From assembly GCA_043808545.1 (NCBI GenBank), contig JAZDEU010000019.1:1-23299 (forward strand): DNA of 23,299 bases. The letters run 5' to 3'. Position numbers and translations under genes: made by a program. The stretch comes from JAZDEU01 sp043808545. Lineage in GTDB: Bacteria; Patescibacteriota; Patescibacteriia; JAZDEU01. Numbering within the stretch: position 1 is the stretch's first letter; the number at the start of each line of letters is the position of its first letter. This document shows positions 14,112-21,252 of the stretch, one piece after another. The notes below the pieces were generated by a model. That model worked only from the letters and a program-made list of their open reading frames with translations. It was not told where the DNA came from and did no database searches.

Positions 14112-14693
14112 TTAAATTAATTCCTTCATTTTTTTGATCGTATAATCGGGAAATTTTTTTAAAATAGAATTTAGCTTTTTTTTATTTATTTTGGATATAT
14201 CCAAAGTATCCAATTCAACTAATCGTTTTCCGCGCGAGATTAAATAAATTAGATCAGCAAGCGCTTTTTCAGGCGAGGCGATATAGATTTTATTTTTTAA
14301 TTCATAGCCGAAAAACAGATCATCTCGCAGGCGGGAATATTCAAATGTCCAATTCCCCATTTCAATTTTTTTGCTTCTTTTTTTTGTCGCGAGTGTTACA
14401 ACAGACGGCGCTTGATCAATTAAATTATAGTAAGACAGCGCGTATTCAAAACTTACATAAGAATAATTATCAAACATGACCGCCAGATGCAAATAGTCAA
14501 CTGCCGATAGATTAAAAGTATAATAACCGCGCCCGAGATTAGAAATCATTCCTTTTTTCGTCCAATTAGAAAGCAATGTTTTTAAACTTTCTTTGCTGCC
14601 TGCGTAAAATTTTTTTAAATCATTAAGACTAAAAAAGGTTTTTCCTGTTTTTTCCAGCAATTTTTTAAAATCTAAATAATTAGTTGTTTTCAT
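14112..14693 (-). CDS. AbiEi-like antitoxin / transcriptional regulator
   Basis: The protein (193 residues from ATG 14693; an in-frame TTG at 14702 is less likely) has an N-terminal winged-helix segment typical of AbiEi (FFSLNDLKKFYAGSKESLKT, then LSNWTKKGMISNLGRGYYTF). A C-terminal domain follows with YVSFEYALSYYNLI and YIASPEKALADLIYL, the conserved Pro-Glu-Lys-Ala-Leu motif. In type IV toxin-antitoxin systems this partner represses the operon and neutralises the nucleotidyltransferase toxin without binding it. It overlaps the end of the toxin gene by 14 bp, so the two are translationally coupled. Unusually, the antitoxin gene is second. Confidence 0.82.
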   Translation of the reverse strand: MKTTNYLDFKKLLEKTGKTFFSLNDLKKFYAGSKESLKTLLSNWTKKGMISNLGRGYYTFNLSAVDYLHLAVMFDNYSYVSFEYALSYYNLIDQAPSVVTLATKKRSKKIEMGNWTFEYSRLRDDLFFGYELKNKIYIASPEKALADLIYLISRGKRLVELDTLDISKINKKKLNSILKKFPDYTIKKMKELI

Positions 14694-15369
14694 AAAAAGC
14701 AATAACTGTTTTTATTATTTTCCACTTGTCGCGCGGGAGCCATCTTTTTAATTCATTTTCAAATTCTCGCTTATTAAAAGGAAATTTTTTTTGAATTAAA
14801 TTTTTACTATGCGTTTTTTGGCATAAATACCAATAATCAAACCAGTCTCGCGGCATATTTCTGTTTTTAATCGCCGCCTCTTTCATTTTGCACAGCGATT
14901 CTAAATCCGCTGTCTTAAAAATTACATCTTTATTATTAATCGGTGATGCAAGCAGAAAATTTTCCGATTTTACTCCATTTTTCTTTTTGCAAATTTCAAT
15001 TTTTATTCTTATCGGATGTTTTAATAAATCATTTTTAATATGCAAAAGCCCGAATATTGTATTTCGTTTTTCAAATATTTCTTCAACTAAAACGCCCTCG
15101 TTGTTTTGCGCCATGGTTTGCAATGCTTTTTTTAGCTCTTTTTTATTGCTGATCGCGCCAGTTTCTAAAAGAAAATCTAAATCTTCGGAAAATCGGAAAC
15201 TTTGATAAGCAAGCCTCAGCGCTGTCCCGCCATAGAAAATAATATTTTCAGACAATTCGCATTGGCTTAAATAATAGAGCGTTTCTATTTCCAAATATTC
15301 TCTGATAATATTCAATGGCGCGATTTTCAGGTCGGAGGCAAATTTTTCAATTAAAACTTGATTCAACAT
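14680..15369 (-). CDS. AbiEii-like nucleotidyltransferase toxin
   Basis: A 229-residue protein of the AbiEii/DUF1814 family. The nucleotidyltransferase signature IFYGGTALRLAYQSFRFSEDLDFL (residues ~45-68) shows Gly47-Gly48 and the metal-binding Asp63/Asp65. The later conserved segment LCKMKEAAIKNRNMPRDWFDYWYL matches the (K)xxAxxxR..xRDxxD motif. AbiEii toxins transfer nucleotides to tRNA or other targets and stop growth, for example on phage infection. Its own promoter (15404-15432) lies directly upstream. No Shine-Dalgarno sequence. The pair could be an anti-phage or plasmid-type stability module acquired by transfer; base composition does not stand out from the neighbours. Confidence 0.85.
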   Translation of the reverse strand: MLNQVLIEKFASDLKIAPLNIIREYLEIETLYYLSQCELSENIIFYGGTALRLAYQSFRFSEDLDFLLETGAISNKKELKKALQTMAQNNEGVLVEEIFEKRNTIFGLLHIKNDLLKHPIRIKIEICKKKNGVKSENFLLASPINNKDVIFKTADLESLCKMKEAAIKNRNMPRDWFDYWYLCQKTHSKNLIQKKFPFNKREFENELKRWLPRDKWKIIKTVIAFYENN

Positions 15370-15403
15370 AATTAATAATATGATTAACTTTCTTGCATTT
15401 ATT

Positions 15404-15432
15404 ATTTTATACTAAAAAATAAATTTTAGCAA
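15404..15432 (-). promoter_or_regulatory. Promoter of the AbiE pair
   Basis: On the minus strand, TTGCTA (15432-15427), a 17-bp spacer and TAAAAT (15409-15404). The start point near 15397 leaves a ~28-nt leader before ATG 15369. Confidence 0.75.
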
Positions 15433-15451
15433 GAGAGATATTGTTATCAAT

Positions 15452-16450
15452 CTATAATTTCATCCTGTTATTTTTTCGTATAATCTCCGCCCATTTATTA
15501 TAATATTCTTCCCTGCGATCTTTATCGTGAAATTTTAGCATTGAATTATTAAGAATTACTTTAGTGTCTTTATTTGACATTTGGCGAAGATTTTTTGGCA
15601 TAACGATAAGCTGTATTTTTTTTGCTAATTTTTCAGGGATGATAAAAATTGAAAAATAGAAGATGAAATAAAGGAGTGATTTCTTAGATGTTAAATTTTT
15701 TTCTGGACTTGTTAGGTATAAGTCTGCGTTAGGAAGATATTTTTTTATCCATAAATTTTTATCCATAAATTTTTCATAAGTTTTTTCTTTGTTATATATC
15801 GGAACTAATGTCGCTATCCAATATATAAGATAGATGTCAAAGGGTAATGGATTGTTTTTAATATAAAACCCCCCATCCTCCCCTTTATGAAAGGGGGGAG
15901 TTATTTGTATTTTTTCCAGATCTGAATTGTTTTCACTTACGAAAAAACTGGCGCATATTTTATCGCTGGAATTATTCGGCTTAGGTCTTAGGTTGAGAAT
16001 TTTTAATATGCTTACTGCTAATAAGCGTGAGAGCCAAATATTTTTTTCTTTCGTTATAATAAATAAATCTATGTCGCTGGATTCTTTTGCGTTATTATAA
16101 GAAAGCGTATTGCATACAGCTATCATTTTTATTGTCGGAATGCATCTTAAGATTTTTATTATTCGCAGAGCTTTTTTATATTTTTGTTCCGCGATTCTAT
16201 TTCGTTTTATTCTTGTTCGTATAATGTCAGGATGCTTCTCGTCCGCATTTAGATAATAAAAACCATTTTTTTCTTTTGCTATATTTTTTTCTTTTAATTT
16301 TTTTAACATTTGCTCAATCTGAAACAGCGAAACATTATTATCTCCGCCGCTATTTTTTTGAAACAAAAATTTCCAGATTTCAAATTTGGTTAAAGGGTAA
16401 TCAAAAATATTAAAGTAGCATAAGGTTGATATTATTGCGCGATAATCCAT
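15452..16450 (-). CDS. Winged-helix nucleotidyltransferase domain protein
   Basis: The first ~90 residues look like a winged helix (FDYPLTKFEIWKFLF, then IEQMLKKLKEKNIAKEKNGFYYL). Next comes a Pol-beta-type nucleotidyltransferase core, with NTLSYNNAKESSDIDLFIIT near residues 112-131: the DxD pair is intact, while the usual Gly-Ser just before it is Asn-Thr. The C-terminal half has hydrophobic helices and no motif I know. Proteins of this architecture are frequent in Patescibacteria genomes and uncharacterised. An in-frame palindrome (15866-15900) adds ITPPFHKGEDGGFYIKN. The gene lies upstream of the AbiE pair in the same direction but has its own promoter. Confidence 0.7.
   Translation of the reverse strand: MDYRAIISTLCYFNIFDYPLTKFEIWKFLFQKNSGGDNNVSLFQIEQMLKKLKEKNIAKEKNGFYYLNADEKHPDIIRTRIKRNRIAEQKYKKALRIIKILRCIPTIKMIAVCNTLSYNNAKESSDIDLFIITKEKNIWLSRLLAVSILKILNLRPKPNNSSDKICASFFVSENNSDLEKIQITPPFHKGEDGGFYIKNNPLPFDIYLIYWIATLVPIYNKEKTYEKFMDKNLWIKKYLPNADLYLTSPEKNLTSKKSLLYFIFYFSIFIIPEKLAKKIQLIVMPKNLRQMSNKDTKVILNNSMLKFHDKDRREEYYNKWAEIIRKNNRMKL
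15866..15900. repeat. In-frame palindrome inside the nucleotidyltransferase gene
   Basis: CTCCCCTTT (15878-15886) faces AAAGGGGGGAG (15890-15900), with an extra CCCCCC run to the left. On the coding (minus) strand it reads TPPFHKGEDGGF. It is the same repeat type as 12366-12405, where the coding strand is the other one and the peptide is TPFNPPFEKGG. Confidence 0.75.
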
Positions 16451-16750
16451 AATTTAACGCACAGGAATTTTAATATTTTATAAAAGCAAAACTCAAATCT
16501 CAAAAGCATGCCCTGAGCCTGCCGAATGGGTCAAAACTACAACTCAAATCTCAAAAATTGCCCAATTCGCGATGTTTTATGTTTTTTAATTTTTTCCATA
16601 TGTTAGATGCATTAAATTTAAAATGCGTGGTTTGTTATTATTTTTAAGGTTTTGATTTGTGTTTTTGAGATTTGATTTTTTACTTTTGATTTGATGCGCG
16701 TAGCCTAATTTATGAATATTGCTAATATAATTTTTGTGTGCAATAATAAT
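16451..16750. repeat. Intergenic spacer with CTCAAAT arrays and a REP fragment
   Basis: The 341-bp gap holds no gene. CAAAACTCAAATCTCAAAA (16488-16505) and ACTCAAATCTCAAAAATTG (16542-16560) are near-direct repeats. Their reverse complement TTTTGAGATTTGATTTTTT lies at 16663-16681, with TACTTTTGATTTGATG after it. Between the two direct copies is CCCTGAGCCTGCCGAATGGG (16511-16530), close to the CCCTGAGCCTGTCGAAGGG sequence dispersed in many bacterial genomes. The middle is plain AT-rich DNA. Confidence 0.65.
16475..16503 (-). promoter_or_regulatory. Promoter of the nucleotidyltransferase gene
   Basis: On the minus strand, TTGAGA (16503-16498), a 17-bp spacer and TAAAAT (16480-16475). The -35 box is formed by the CTCAAA heptamer repeat of this spacer, so the repeat may supply promoter sequence. 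Confidence 0.6.
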
Positions 16751-16767
16751 ATAGACATCACAATTAT
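16750..16767. repeat. TIR2 half-site
   Basis: TATAGACATCACAATTAT matches the end of the 4470-4652 element (TATGGACATCACATTAT). No matching right arm is found nearby, so this is a solitary end, 24 bp before folD. Confidence 0.6.
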
Positions 16768-16791
16768 AACTAATTTAAAGTAAAAAAACAA

Positions 16792-17664
16792 ATGAAAAAG
16801 GAAATAGCAAAAAGATTAAGCGGCAAAGAATTAGCAGAACAAATACTTTTGTCGCTTAGAGAAAAAATAATAAAAGCTGAAAAAAATGGGAAAAGACCGC
16901 CTAGTCTTGCTGTTTTTATGGCTGGAAATGATCCTGCCAGCGCTTTATATGTCCGAACAAAAAAGAAAACAGCACATAAATTGGGGATTATTTTTCATGA
17001 TTATTGCTGTAATAGTAAAGACGAAAAAGAGTTGCTGGAAAGCATAGATTTTATAAATAAAGATGAATCTGTTGACGGAATTATGGCACAGCTTCCTTTG
17101 CCTAAAGGATTTAATACTGATAAAATTATAAAATTGATAGACCCGCGAAAAGATGTTGACGGTTTTCATCCGGATAATTTGAAAAAATTTGAGGCTGGCA
17201 ATATTTCACTGCTGGAAACTCGCGCTATTATGCCACCTACATTAAAAGCGGTTATTGCTTTACTTGATTCAATAGGCGAGGAATTAGGAGGGAAGACAGC
17301 TGCTATAATTTCTAGAAATGAAATTTTTGCGGATCCTTTAAAGGCGATGCTAAATTTAAAAGATATCAAAACTGAAATAGCGCATACTGAAGATAAAAAA
17401 ATATCTGGAATTTTAAAGAAAAGTGGCATTGTTATTATAGCGATCGGCAGTCCAGATTTTTTAAAAGGAGATATGATAAAAGATGATGTTATTATAATAG
17501 ATGTCGGGACTACTTTAATTGATGAGAAATTATTTGGGGATGTTGATTTTAAAAGTTGCGCTAAAAAAGCGTTTTACATTTCTCCAGTTCCAGGAGGCGT
17601 AGGTCCTTTAACCGTAGCATATTTATTAGAAAATGTTGTTAACGCGTGGGAGAAAAATATTTAA
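16792..17664 (+). CDS. folD: Bifunctional methylenetetrahydrofolate dehydrogenase/cyclohydrolase
   Basis: FolD interconverts methylene-, methenyl- and formyl-tetrahydrofolate for purine, thymidylate and formyl-Met-tRNA synthesis. The 290-residue protein has the standard order: PSLAVFMAGNDPASALYVRTKKK with the catalytic Lys (about residue 59-61), GIMAQLPLP with the conserved Gln, DPRKDVDGFHP, and the C-terminal SPVPGGVGPLTVAYLLEN. The NADP loop, usually GRSxxVGKP, reads SRNEIFADP here, and the usual PCTPxG is PPTLKA, so cofactor binding may be altered. No Shine-Dalgarno sequence. Neighbouring palindromes contribute a solitary TIR2 end just before the start. Confidence 0.9.
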   Translation: MKKEIAKRLSGKELAEQILLSLREKIIKAEKNGKRPPSLAVFMAGNDPASALYVRTKKKTAHKLGIIFHDYCCNSKDEKELLESIDFINKDESVDGIMAQLPLPKGFNTDKIIKLIDPRKDVDGFHPDNLKKFEAGNISLLETRAIMPPTLKAVIALLDSIGEELGGKTAAIISRNEIFADPLKAMLNLKDIKTEIAHTEDKKISGILKKSGIVIIAIGSPDFLKGDMIKDDVIIIDVGTTLIDEKLFGDVDFKSCAKKAFYISPVPGGVGPLTVAYLLENVVNAWEKNI

Positions 17665-17670
17665 GAATGC

Positions 17671-17699
17671 TTGACATTATTTTAAAATACAAATATTAT
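17671..17699 (+). promoter_or_regulatory. Promoter of secG
   Basis: A consensus TTGACA (17671-17676), a 17-bp spacer and TATTAT (17694-17699). The leader of about 100 nt begins with a hairpin, TTTTGTG-AGAAGA-CACAAAA (17711-17730), and ends in an AATTCTT array directly before the start codon. Confidence 0.88.
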
Positions 17700-17769
17700 A
17701 AAAATGGGTCTTTTGTGAGAAGACACAAAATAATTAAGGAAATGTGAATTATGAATTATGCACTGGAAT

Positions 17770-17804
17770 TTTTTAATTCTTAATTCTTAATTCTTAATTC
17801 TTTT
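17770..17804. repeat. TTAATTC heptamer array
   Basis: TTTTTTAATTCTTAATTC and two more AATTCTT units run to the T-run in front of secG, with GAATTATGAATTATG a little upstream as partial inverse. It is the same style of 7-bp AT repeat as at 6116 but with a different unit, in the untranslated leader. Confidence 0.6.
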
Positions 17805-17807
17805 TTT

Positions 17808-18029
17808 ATGAGTCAAAATACATTAGATGTAATTCAAATCATTATTTCTGTCGCTTTAGTCGTTGCGATTTTAATGCAAAATCAAGGCTCTGCTATGAGC
17901 GGAGTTTTAGGCGGAGGGATGGGAACTCCTTTCCGAACTAAGCGCGGTTTGGAAAAGAAATTATTTATCGCCACTATTGTTCTCGCGGTAGCATTTTTAG
18001 GTTTTGCCATACTTCGGATGTTTTTATAA
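17808..18029 (+). CDS. secG: Protein-export membrane protein SecG
   Basis: SecG is the small accessory subunit of the SecYEG translocon. The 73-residue protein has two hydrophobic segments (residues ~6-24 and ~50-72). Between them is the diagnostic loop: LMQNQGSAMSGVLGGGMGTPF, followed by the basic RTKRGLEKK. The length is normal. No Shine-Dalgarno sequence precedes ATG 17808; a T-run is there instead. It is followed at 31 bp by the M18 aminopeptidase gene, probably in the same transcript. Confidence 0.95.
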   Translation: MSQNTLDVIQIIISVALVVAILMQNQGSAMSGVLGGGMGTPFRTKRGLEKKLFIATIVLAVAFLGFAILRMFL

Positions 18030-18060
18030 TTTATAAAGATAGATAATAAATATTTTTTAT

Positions 18061-19527
18061 ATGCTTAAAAAAATTGATTATAAAAAACTAGAAAAAGATA
18101 TTACATTTAACAAAAAAAATTGTTGGGAAATTTGGGATGAGAAAACAAAAAATAGCGCTTTTAAGTTTTGCGATAACTATAAGCGTTTTTTAGATAACGC
18201 AAAAACTGAAAGAGAGTCTATCCGCGAGGGAATTAAAATGGCGGAAGCGAATGGGTTTGTGAATATTGATAAAATCGTACAGACAGGTTTGAAACCTGTC
18301 TGTACCAATCCTGTAGAGGCAGGTTTGAAACCAGTCTCTACGACAGGTAAAAAAATTTACGCGGTTAATCACGGGAAAAATTTAGCGCTCGCGCGAATAG
18401 GAAAAAAATCGCTTAGCGAAGGGGTAAAAATTATAATGTCGCATATTGATAGTCCTCACCTAGATTTGAAAGTTAATCCTTTATACGAGGATGAAAGTTT
18501 GGCATATTTCAAAACGCATTATTACGGCGGGATAAAAAAATATCATTGGCCGACTATTCCGTTAGCTTTGCATGGAACAGTCGTTTTAGAAAATGGAAAA
18601 AAAATAGAATTTACAATCGGAGAAAAAGAGGATGATCCCATTTTTATGATAACGGATTTATTGCCTCATTTAGGAAAAGAGCAGGCGAAAAAATCTATTG
18701 CGGAAGCAATCGTTGGAGAAGAACTGAATATTTTGGTCGGCTCTATTCCAGTGAATGATAAAAATATAAAAGAAAAAGTTAAACTCGCTGTTTTAGAATA
18801 TTTGAATAAAGAGTATGGAATAAAATCCGAGGATTTTTTTAGCGCGGAAATTTTAGCTGTTCCGTCTGATAAGGCGCGCGATATTGGTTTTGATAGATCT
18901 TTAATTTCCGCTTACGGTCAGGATGACGCAGTTTGCGCTTATACTTCAATATCCGCGCTTCTAGATAGTAAAACATCTGATCAAACTCAAATTTGTTTTT
19001 GGATTGATAAAGACGAAACAGGATCTGAAGGGAATACTGGGGCGCAGTCTTTATTTTTAGAAAATTTTACAGCTGATTTATTGGAAATTTTAGGGAAGGA
19101 ATCAAATATGAAAGAAGTTTATAGGGTGTTTAGTAAATCCGAGGCTTTATCAAGCGATGTTACTGCAGGGTTTGATCCGGATTATAAAAGTGTTTTTGAT
19201 CCTTTAAATTGCGCGAAGTTAGGTTGTGGAATGGCTTTTGAAAAACATACTGGGTACGGAGGAAAATATCATTCCAGCGAAGCAAGCGCGGAATATGTTG
19301 CAAAACTTAGAAACATTTTTAATAAAAATAAAGTTATTTGGCAGACTGCAAGTCTTGGAAAAGTGGATGAAGGCGGCGGCGGGACGATTGCGATGTATTT
19401 GGCAAAGCGCGGAATTGAAGTGATAGATTGCGGAGTGCCTCTTTTTAATATGCACGCGCCTCTGGAGATCGCCTCAAAAGCGGATATTTACAGCGCATAT
19501 TTGGGGTATTTGGCGTTTTTGGGGTAG
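18061..19527 (+). CDS. M18 family zinc aminopeptidase
   Basis: M18 (aspartyl-aminopeptidase-type) enzymes remove N-terminal residues using two zinc ions in large tetrahedral complexes. The 488-residue protein carries the metal sites in order: SHIDSPHLDLK (His), GQDDAVCAYTS (bridging Asp), DKDETGSEGNTG (Glu pair) and the C-terminal NMHAPLEIASKAD (His). The dodecamer-type loop YYGGIKKYHWPTIPLALHG is typical of bacterial members. Two in-frame palindromes (18277-18341) add about 26 residues between AEANGFVNIDK and GKKIYAVNHG; without them the length is ~462, near the family norm. Probably co-transcribed with secG. A small-genome cell may use it to recycle imported peptides. Confidence 0.92.
   Translation: MLKKIDYKKLEKDITFNKKNCWEIWDEKTKNSAFKFCDNYKRFLDNAKTERESIREGIKMAEANGFVNIDKIVQTGLKPVCTNPVEAGLKPVSTTGKKIYAVNHGKNLALARIGKKSLSEGVKIIMSHIDSPHLDLKVNPLYEDESLAYFKTHYYGGIKKYHWPTIPLALHGTVVLENGKKIEFTIGEKEDDPIFMITDLLPHLGKEQAKKSIAEAIVGEELNILVGSIPVNDKNIKEKVKLAVLEYLNKEYGIKSEDFFSAEILAVPSDKARDIGFDRSLISAYGQDDAVCAYTSISALLDSKTSDQTQICFWIDKDETGSEGNTGAQSLFLENFTADLLEILGKESNMKEVYRVFSKSEALSSDVTAGFDPDYKSVFDPLNCAKLGCGMAFEKHTGYGGKYHSSEASAEYVAKLRNIFNKNKVIWQTASLGKVDEGGGGTIAMYLAKRGIEVIDCGVPLFNMHAPLEIASKADIYSAYLGYLAFLG
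18277..18341. repeat. Two tandem in-frame palindromes in the M18 gene
   Basis: GTACAGACAGGTTT-G-AAACCTGTCTGTAC (18277-18305) is a perfect 29-bp palindrome. A related copy, GTAGAGGCAGGTTT-G-AAACCAGTCTCTAC (18313-18341), has 12 of 14 pairs. They encode QTGLKPVCTN and EAGLKPVSTT in the protein. The two copies are clearly of one family with compensating and non-compensating changes. Confidence 0.85.
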
Positions 19528-19656
19528 GTTATTCGCAGATGTGACAGTCACCTCTAACCTGAATTAACGGAATTATACAAACATTTAAAGTCAGTGAAAA
19601 AATAAAATTAGAGTTTGTTTTGTCGGCCTGCCTGCGCAGACAAGTGACTATCACCG
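19526..19656. repeat. GTGACAGTCAC hairpins in the M18-cupin spacer
   Basis: AGGTTA (19526-19531) pairs with TAACCT (19555-19560), enclosing GTGAC-A-GTCAC (19541-19551). A second, related motif GCAGACAAGTGACTATCACC (19636-19655) lies 80 bp away, preceded by GCCTGCCTGC. The first hairpin overlaps the end of the M18 gene and could protect its 3' end; no T-run follows. Confidence 0.55.
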
Positions 19657-19699
19657 AACAACTGCCACCAAACAATATTTTATAATTTATATTACATCA

Positions 19700-20092
19700 A
19701 TGCAAAAAGAAACAATAAAACAACGTTCTGAACGCATACTTAATCAGTTGAAAAATAAGTATCCGGGAAAAAATGCCTTTGATCTTGATGGCAGAGGTAT
19801 GCACTTTGTTTGTGAGATAGAACCAACTAAGGAACACCCTGAGTATGATTGCGCTGTTGAGGTAATATTATCTAGCAAGCCGCACAAGCATTTCAAGACA
19901 ACTCAAAATTATACAATTTTATCTGGCACGCTTGAACTTCATTTAGATAAAAAAGTTATTATATTACATCAAGGCGATAGATATACTATAGCACCATGTA
20001 TCACGCACTGGGCGGCGAGCAACGATGAATGTTGGGTGAAAATATGCTCTCAACCCGGATGGACTAAAGAAGATCATGTTCTCATATGTTAG
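19700..20092 (+). CDS. Cupin-domain protein
   Basis: A 130-residue single-domain cupin. The first cupin motif is KPHKHFKTTQNYTILSGTLEL, with His62, His64 and Gln69 where Glu is usual; the second is GDRYTIAPCITHWA, with His103. The metal site is therefore close to complete. The fold is that of sugar-isomerase-type and sensory cupins; the substrate cannot be told. TATAAT at 19681-19686 is a possible -10 box, but no good -35 is seen, and the resulting leader would be only about 7 nt. The extreme C-terminus (KEDHVLIC) is echoed in a relic at 20784-20810. Confidence 0.8.
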   Translation: MQKETIKQRSERILNQLKNKYPGKNAFDLDGRGMHFVCEIEPTKEHPEYDCAVEVILSSKPHKHFKTTQNYTILSGTLELHLDKKVIILHQGDRYTIAPCITHWAASNDECWVKICSQPGWTKEDHVLIC

Positions 20093-20180
20093 TTTGAAAT
20101 TTTTATTCAACAGTTAAAACCAGGTATCTATAAATATCTTTGCGATGACCGATTTCACTGAATAAAACAGTTTCTTTTTT

Positions 20181-20332
20181 GTCCCGTCAGAGTCTCCTTG
20201 AATTCCTGAGCCTAAGCGAAAGGCAGTCAAGGGACTCTGACGATTTAAGATAGTTTGCCACATCAAAGCGTCAGAGTCCTCAGCTAAACTTTTTGCTACG
20301 CAAAAATTTTATCAGAGAGACTCTGTCGGGAC
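20181..20332. repeat. Double GTCAGAGTC REP element
   Basis: Unit one: CGTCAGAGTCTCCTTG (20185-20200) against CAAGGGACTCTGACG (20228-20242). Unit two: CGTCAGAGTCCTC (20269-20281) against GAGAGACTCTGTCGGGAC (20315-20332), with TTTTTGCTACGCAAAAA at its tip. The outer GTCCCG (20181-20186) and CGGGAC (20327-20332) also pair, so the whole 152 bp can form one branched structure. Confidence 0.8.
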
Positions 20333-20360
20333 GAAAACTGAATTTATTTAAAACACACCC

Positions 20361-20621
20361 CTACCCCCCTCTTTCTAGTGGGGAACTAAAAGTAGAATAA
20401 AAGTGTCCTTTTTGATAGTCAATAAGAGATTGTTCAATAGACTTTTTAAGTTTTTGAGGATTTTCGTATTCTAAAATAGATTCTTCGGGAATTTCGGAAA
20501 CAATTTTATCCGCCACCCTTTCTAAAAGCTCTTTCGGAGAGATTCCATATTGAAGAGACAAATTAAGCAATTTATCTCTTGTGCTATTTTTTAGTTTAAT
20601 TGTTAGAGATGAAGTATCCAT
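20361..20621 (-). CDS. Small ribbon-helix-helix-like protein (possible antitoxin)
   Basis: The product (86 residues from ATG 20621) opens with SLTIKLKNSTRDKLLNLSLQYGISPKELLERVADKIV, a strand-helix-helix pattern with alternating hydrophobic residues, as in RHH/CopG-type DNA-binding proteins. Such proteins are often antitoxins, but no toxin gene is next to it. I chose 20621 rather than ATG 20645, because the promoter -10 box lies at 20629-20634, between the two. The C-terminus (YSTFSSPLERGG) is encoded by a C-run/G-run repeat (20352-20385), so the original end may have been replaced. Function uncertain. Confidence 0.6.
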   Translation of the reverse strand: MDTSSLTIKLKNSTRDKLLNLSLQYGISPKELLERVADKIVSEIPEESILEYENPQKLKKSIEQSLIDYQKGHFYSTFSSPLERGG

Positions 20622-20628
20622 ATATTTT

Positions 20629-20657
20629 AGTATATCAAACAACATTTTGACTGTAAA
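20629..20657 (-). promoter_or_regulatory. Promoter of the RHH-like gene, near-leaderless
   Basis: On the minus strand, TTTACA (20657-20652), a 17-bp spacer and TATACT (20634-20629). Only seven bases separate the -10 box from ATG 20621, so the mRNA should begin at or next to the start codon. Confidence 0.75.
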
Positions 20658-20719
20658 ACATATATAATTACCATGATTTCAAAATTTGATTTGAGATATT
20701 CCCAGCGCATCAACGCGCC

Positions 20720-20781
20720 TCAGAGTCCTCTGCTAAACTTTTTGCTACGCAAAAACTTTATCAGAGAGACTCTGACGGGAC
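20720..20781. repeat. REP element, copy of 20270-20332
   Basis: TCAGAGTCCTCTGCTAAACTTTTTGCTACGC (from 20720) through GAGAGACTCTGACGGGAC matches unit two of the earlier element almost base for base over about 62 bp, with the same tip and arms. It directly abuts the cupin relic. Confidence 0.85.
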
Positions 20782-20783
20782 AA

Positions 20784-20810
20784 AAAGAAGATCATATCCT
20801 TACAGGTTAG
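20784..20810 (+). pseudogene. Relic of the 3' end of a second cupin gene
   Basis: AAAGAAGATCAT...TTAG here reads KEDHILTG-stop, against KEDHVLIC-stop at the end of the intact cupin (20066-20092). About 17 of 24 bases match from GAAGATCAT to the stop, several differences are synonymous, and the following GTTT-AAATT also matches. The REP copy at 20720-20781 occupies the place of the gene body. Confidence 0.5.
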
Positions 20811-20879
20811 TTTAAATTCTTTTCTATTTCTAGAATTTATTTCTACAAACTAAAAATCATCTCGCTCGTAATTGAGATG

Positions 20880-21245
20880 GCATTTAGTGCGGTGCCTTTT
20901 GGTTAAAATCCGAACTTTTTTTGACGAAAATCCAGACTGCGAATTTTGAACGCTCCGCTTCGCCGCCGCTCGCTTCGCTCGCTGTCCAGCAAAAAAGTTT
21001 TCTTCACAATTTTTGATTTGCCTGCCGGTAGGCACGGCGCGCGCCGATTTTTTTCTTCCCCCCAACCCCCTTCCCCCGCACCAGAACAAGTTCGGTACGG
21101 GACTTCGCTTTTTGCCCGTCTGTTGCCGGTCCGTCATAGTTTCAACGACGGCGGGGAAACCCCAGCGATTTTTCCGGGCGACGGGGTCGAAAGAATAGTT
21201 ACGCTTGCCCCACCCTTCCCCGCGCACACGCAACAAGTATGAGCT
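20880..21245. other. GC-rich non-coding island
   Basis: From about 20,940 the base composition jumps to GC-rich with simple-sequence patches (CTCCGCTTCGCCGCCGCTCGC, CCCCCCAACCCCCTTCCCCC). Local stems are visible, for example CCGTC/GACGG (about 21131-21152) and GGGG-AAA-CCCC just after. Long open frames exist on both strands only because stop codons are scarce in GC-rich DNA. They look like translated repeats (many Arg, Gly, Trp) and resemble no family I know. A structured RNA or a low-complexity repeat is possible. Confidence 0.5.
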
Positions 21246-21252
21246 CCCCTGA

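Noticed and set aside
18277..18341. CRISPR-like array
   Set aside because: There are only two copies, each self-palindromic, 8 bp apart, inside an intact reading frame; no array or cas gene is present.
20622..20645. Upstream ATG for the RHH-like gene
   Set aside because: The -10 box of the only good promoter lies between this ATG and the chosen one, so the mRNA would not contain it.
20850..21236. 128-codon minus-strand frame, and overlapping plus-strand frames of 98 and 61 codons
   Set aside because: GC-rich low-complexity DNA leaves frames open on both strands. The peptides are Arg/Gly-rich and no start signal or promoter fits.
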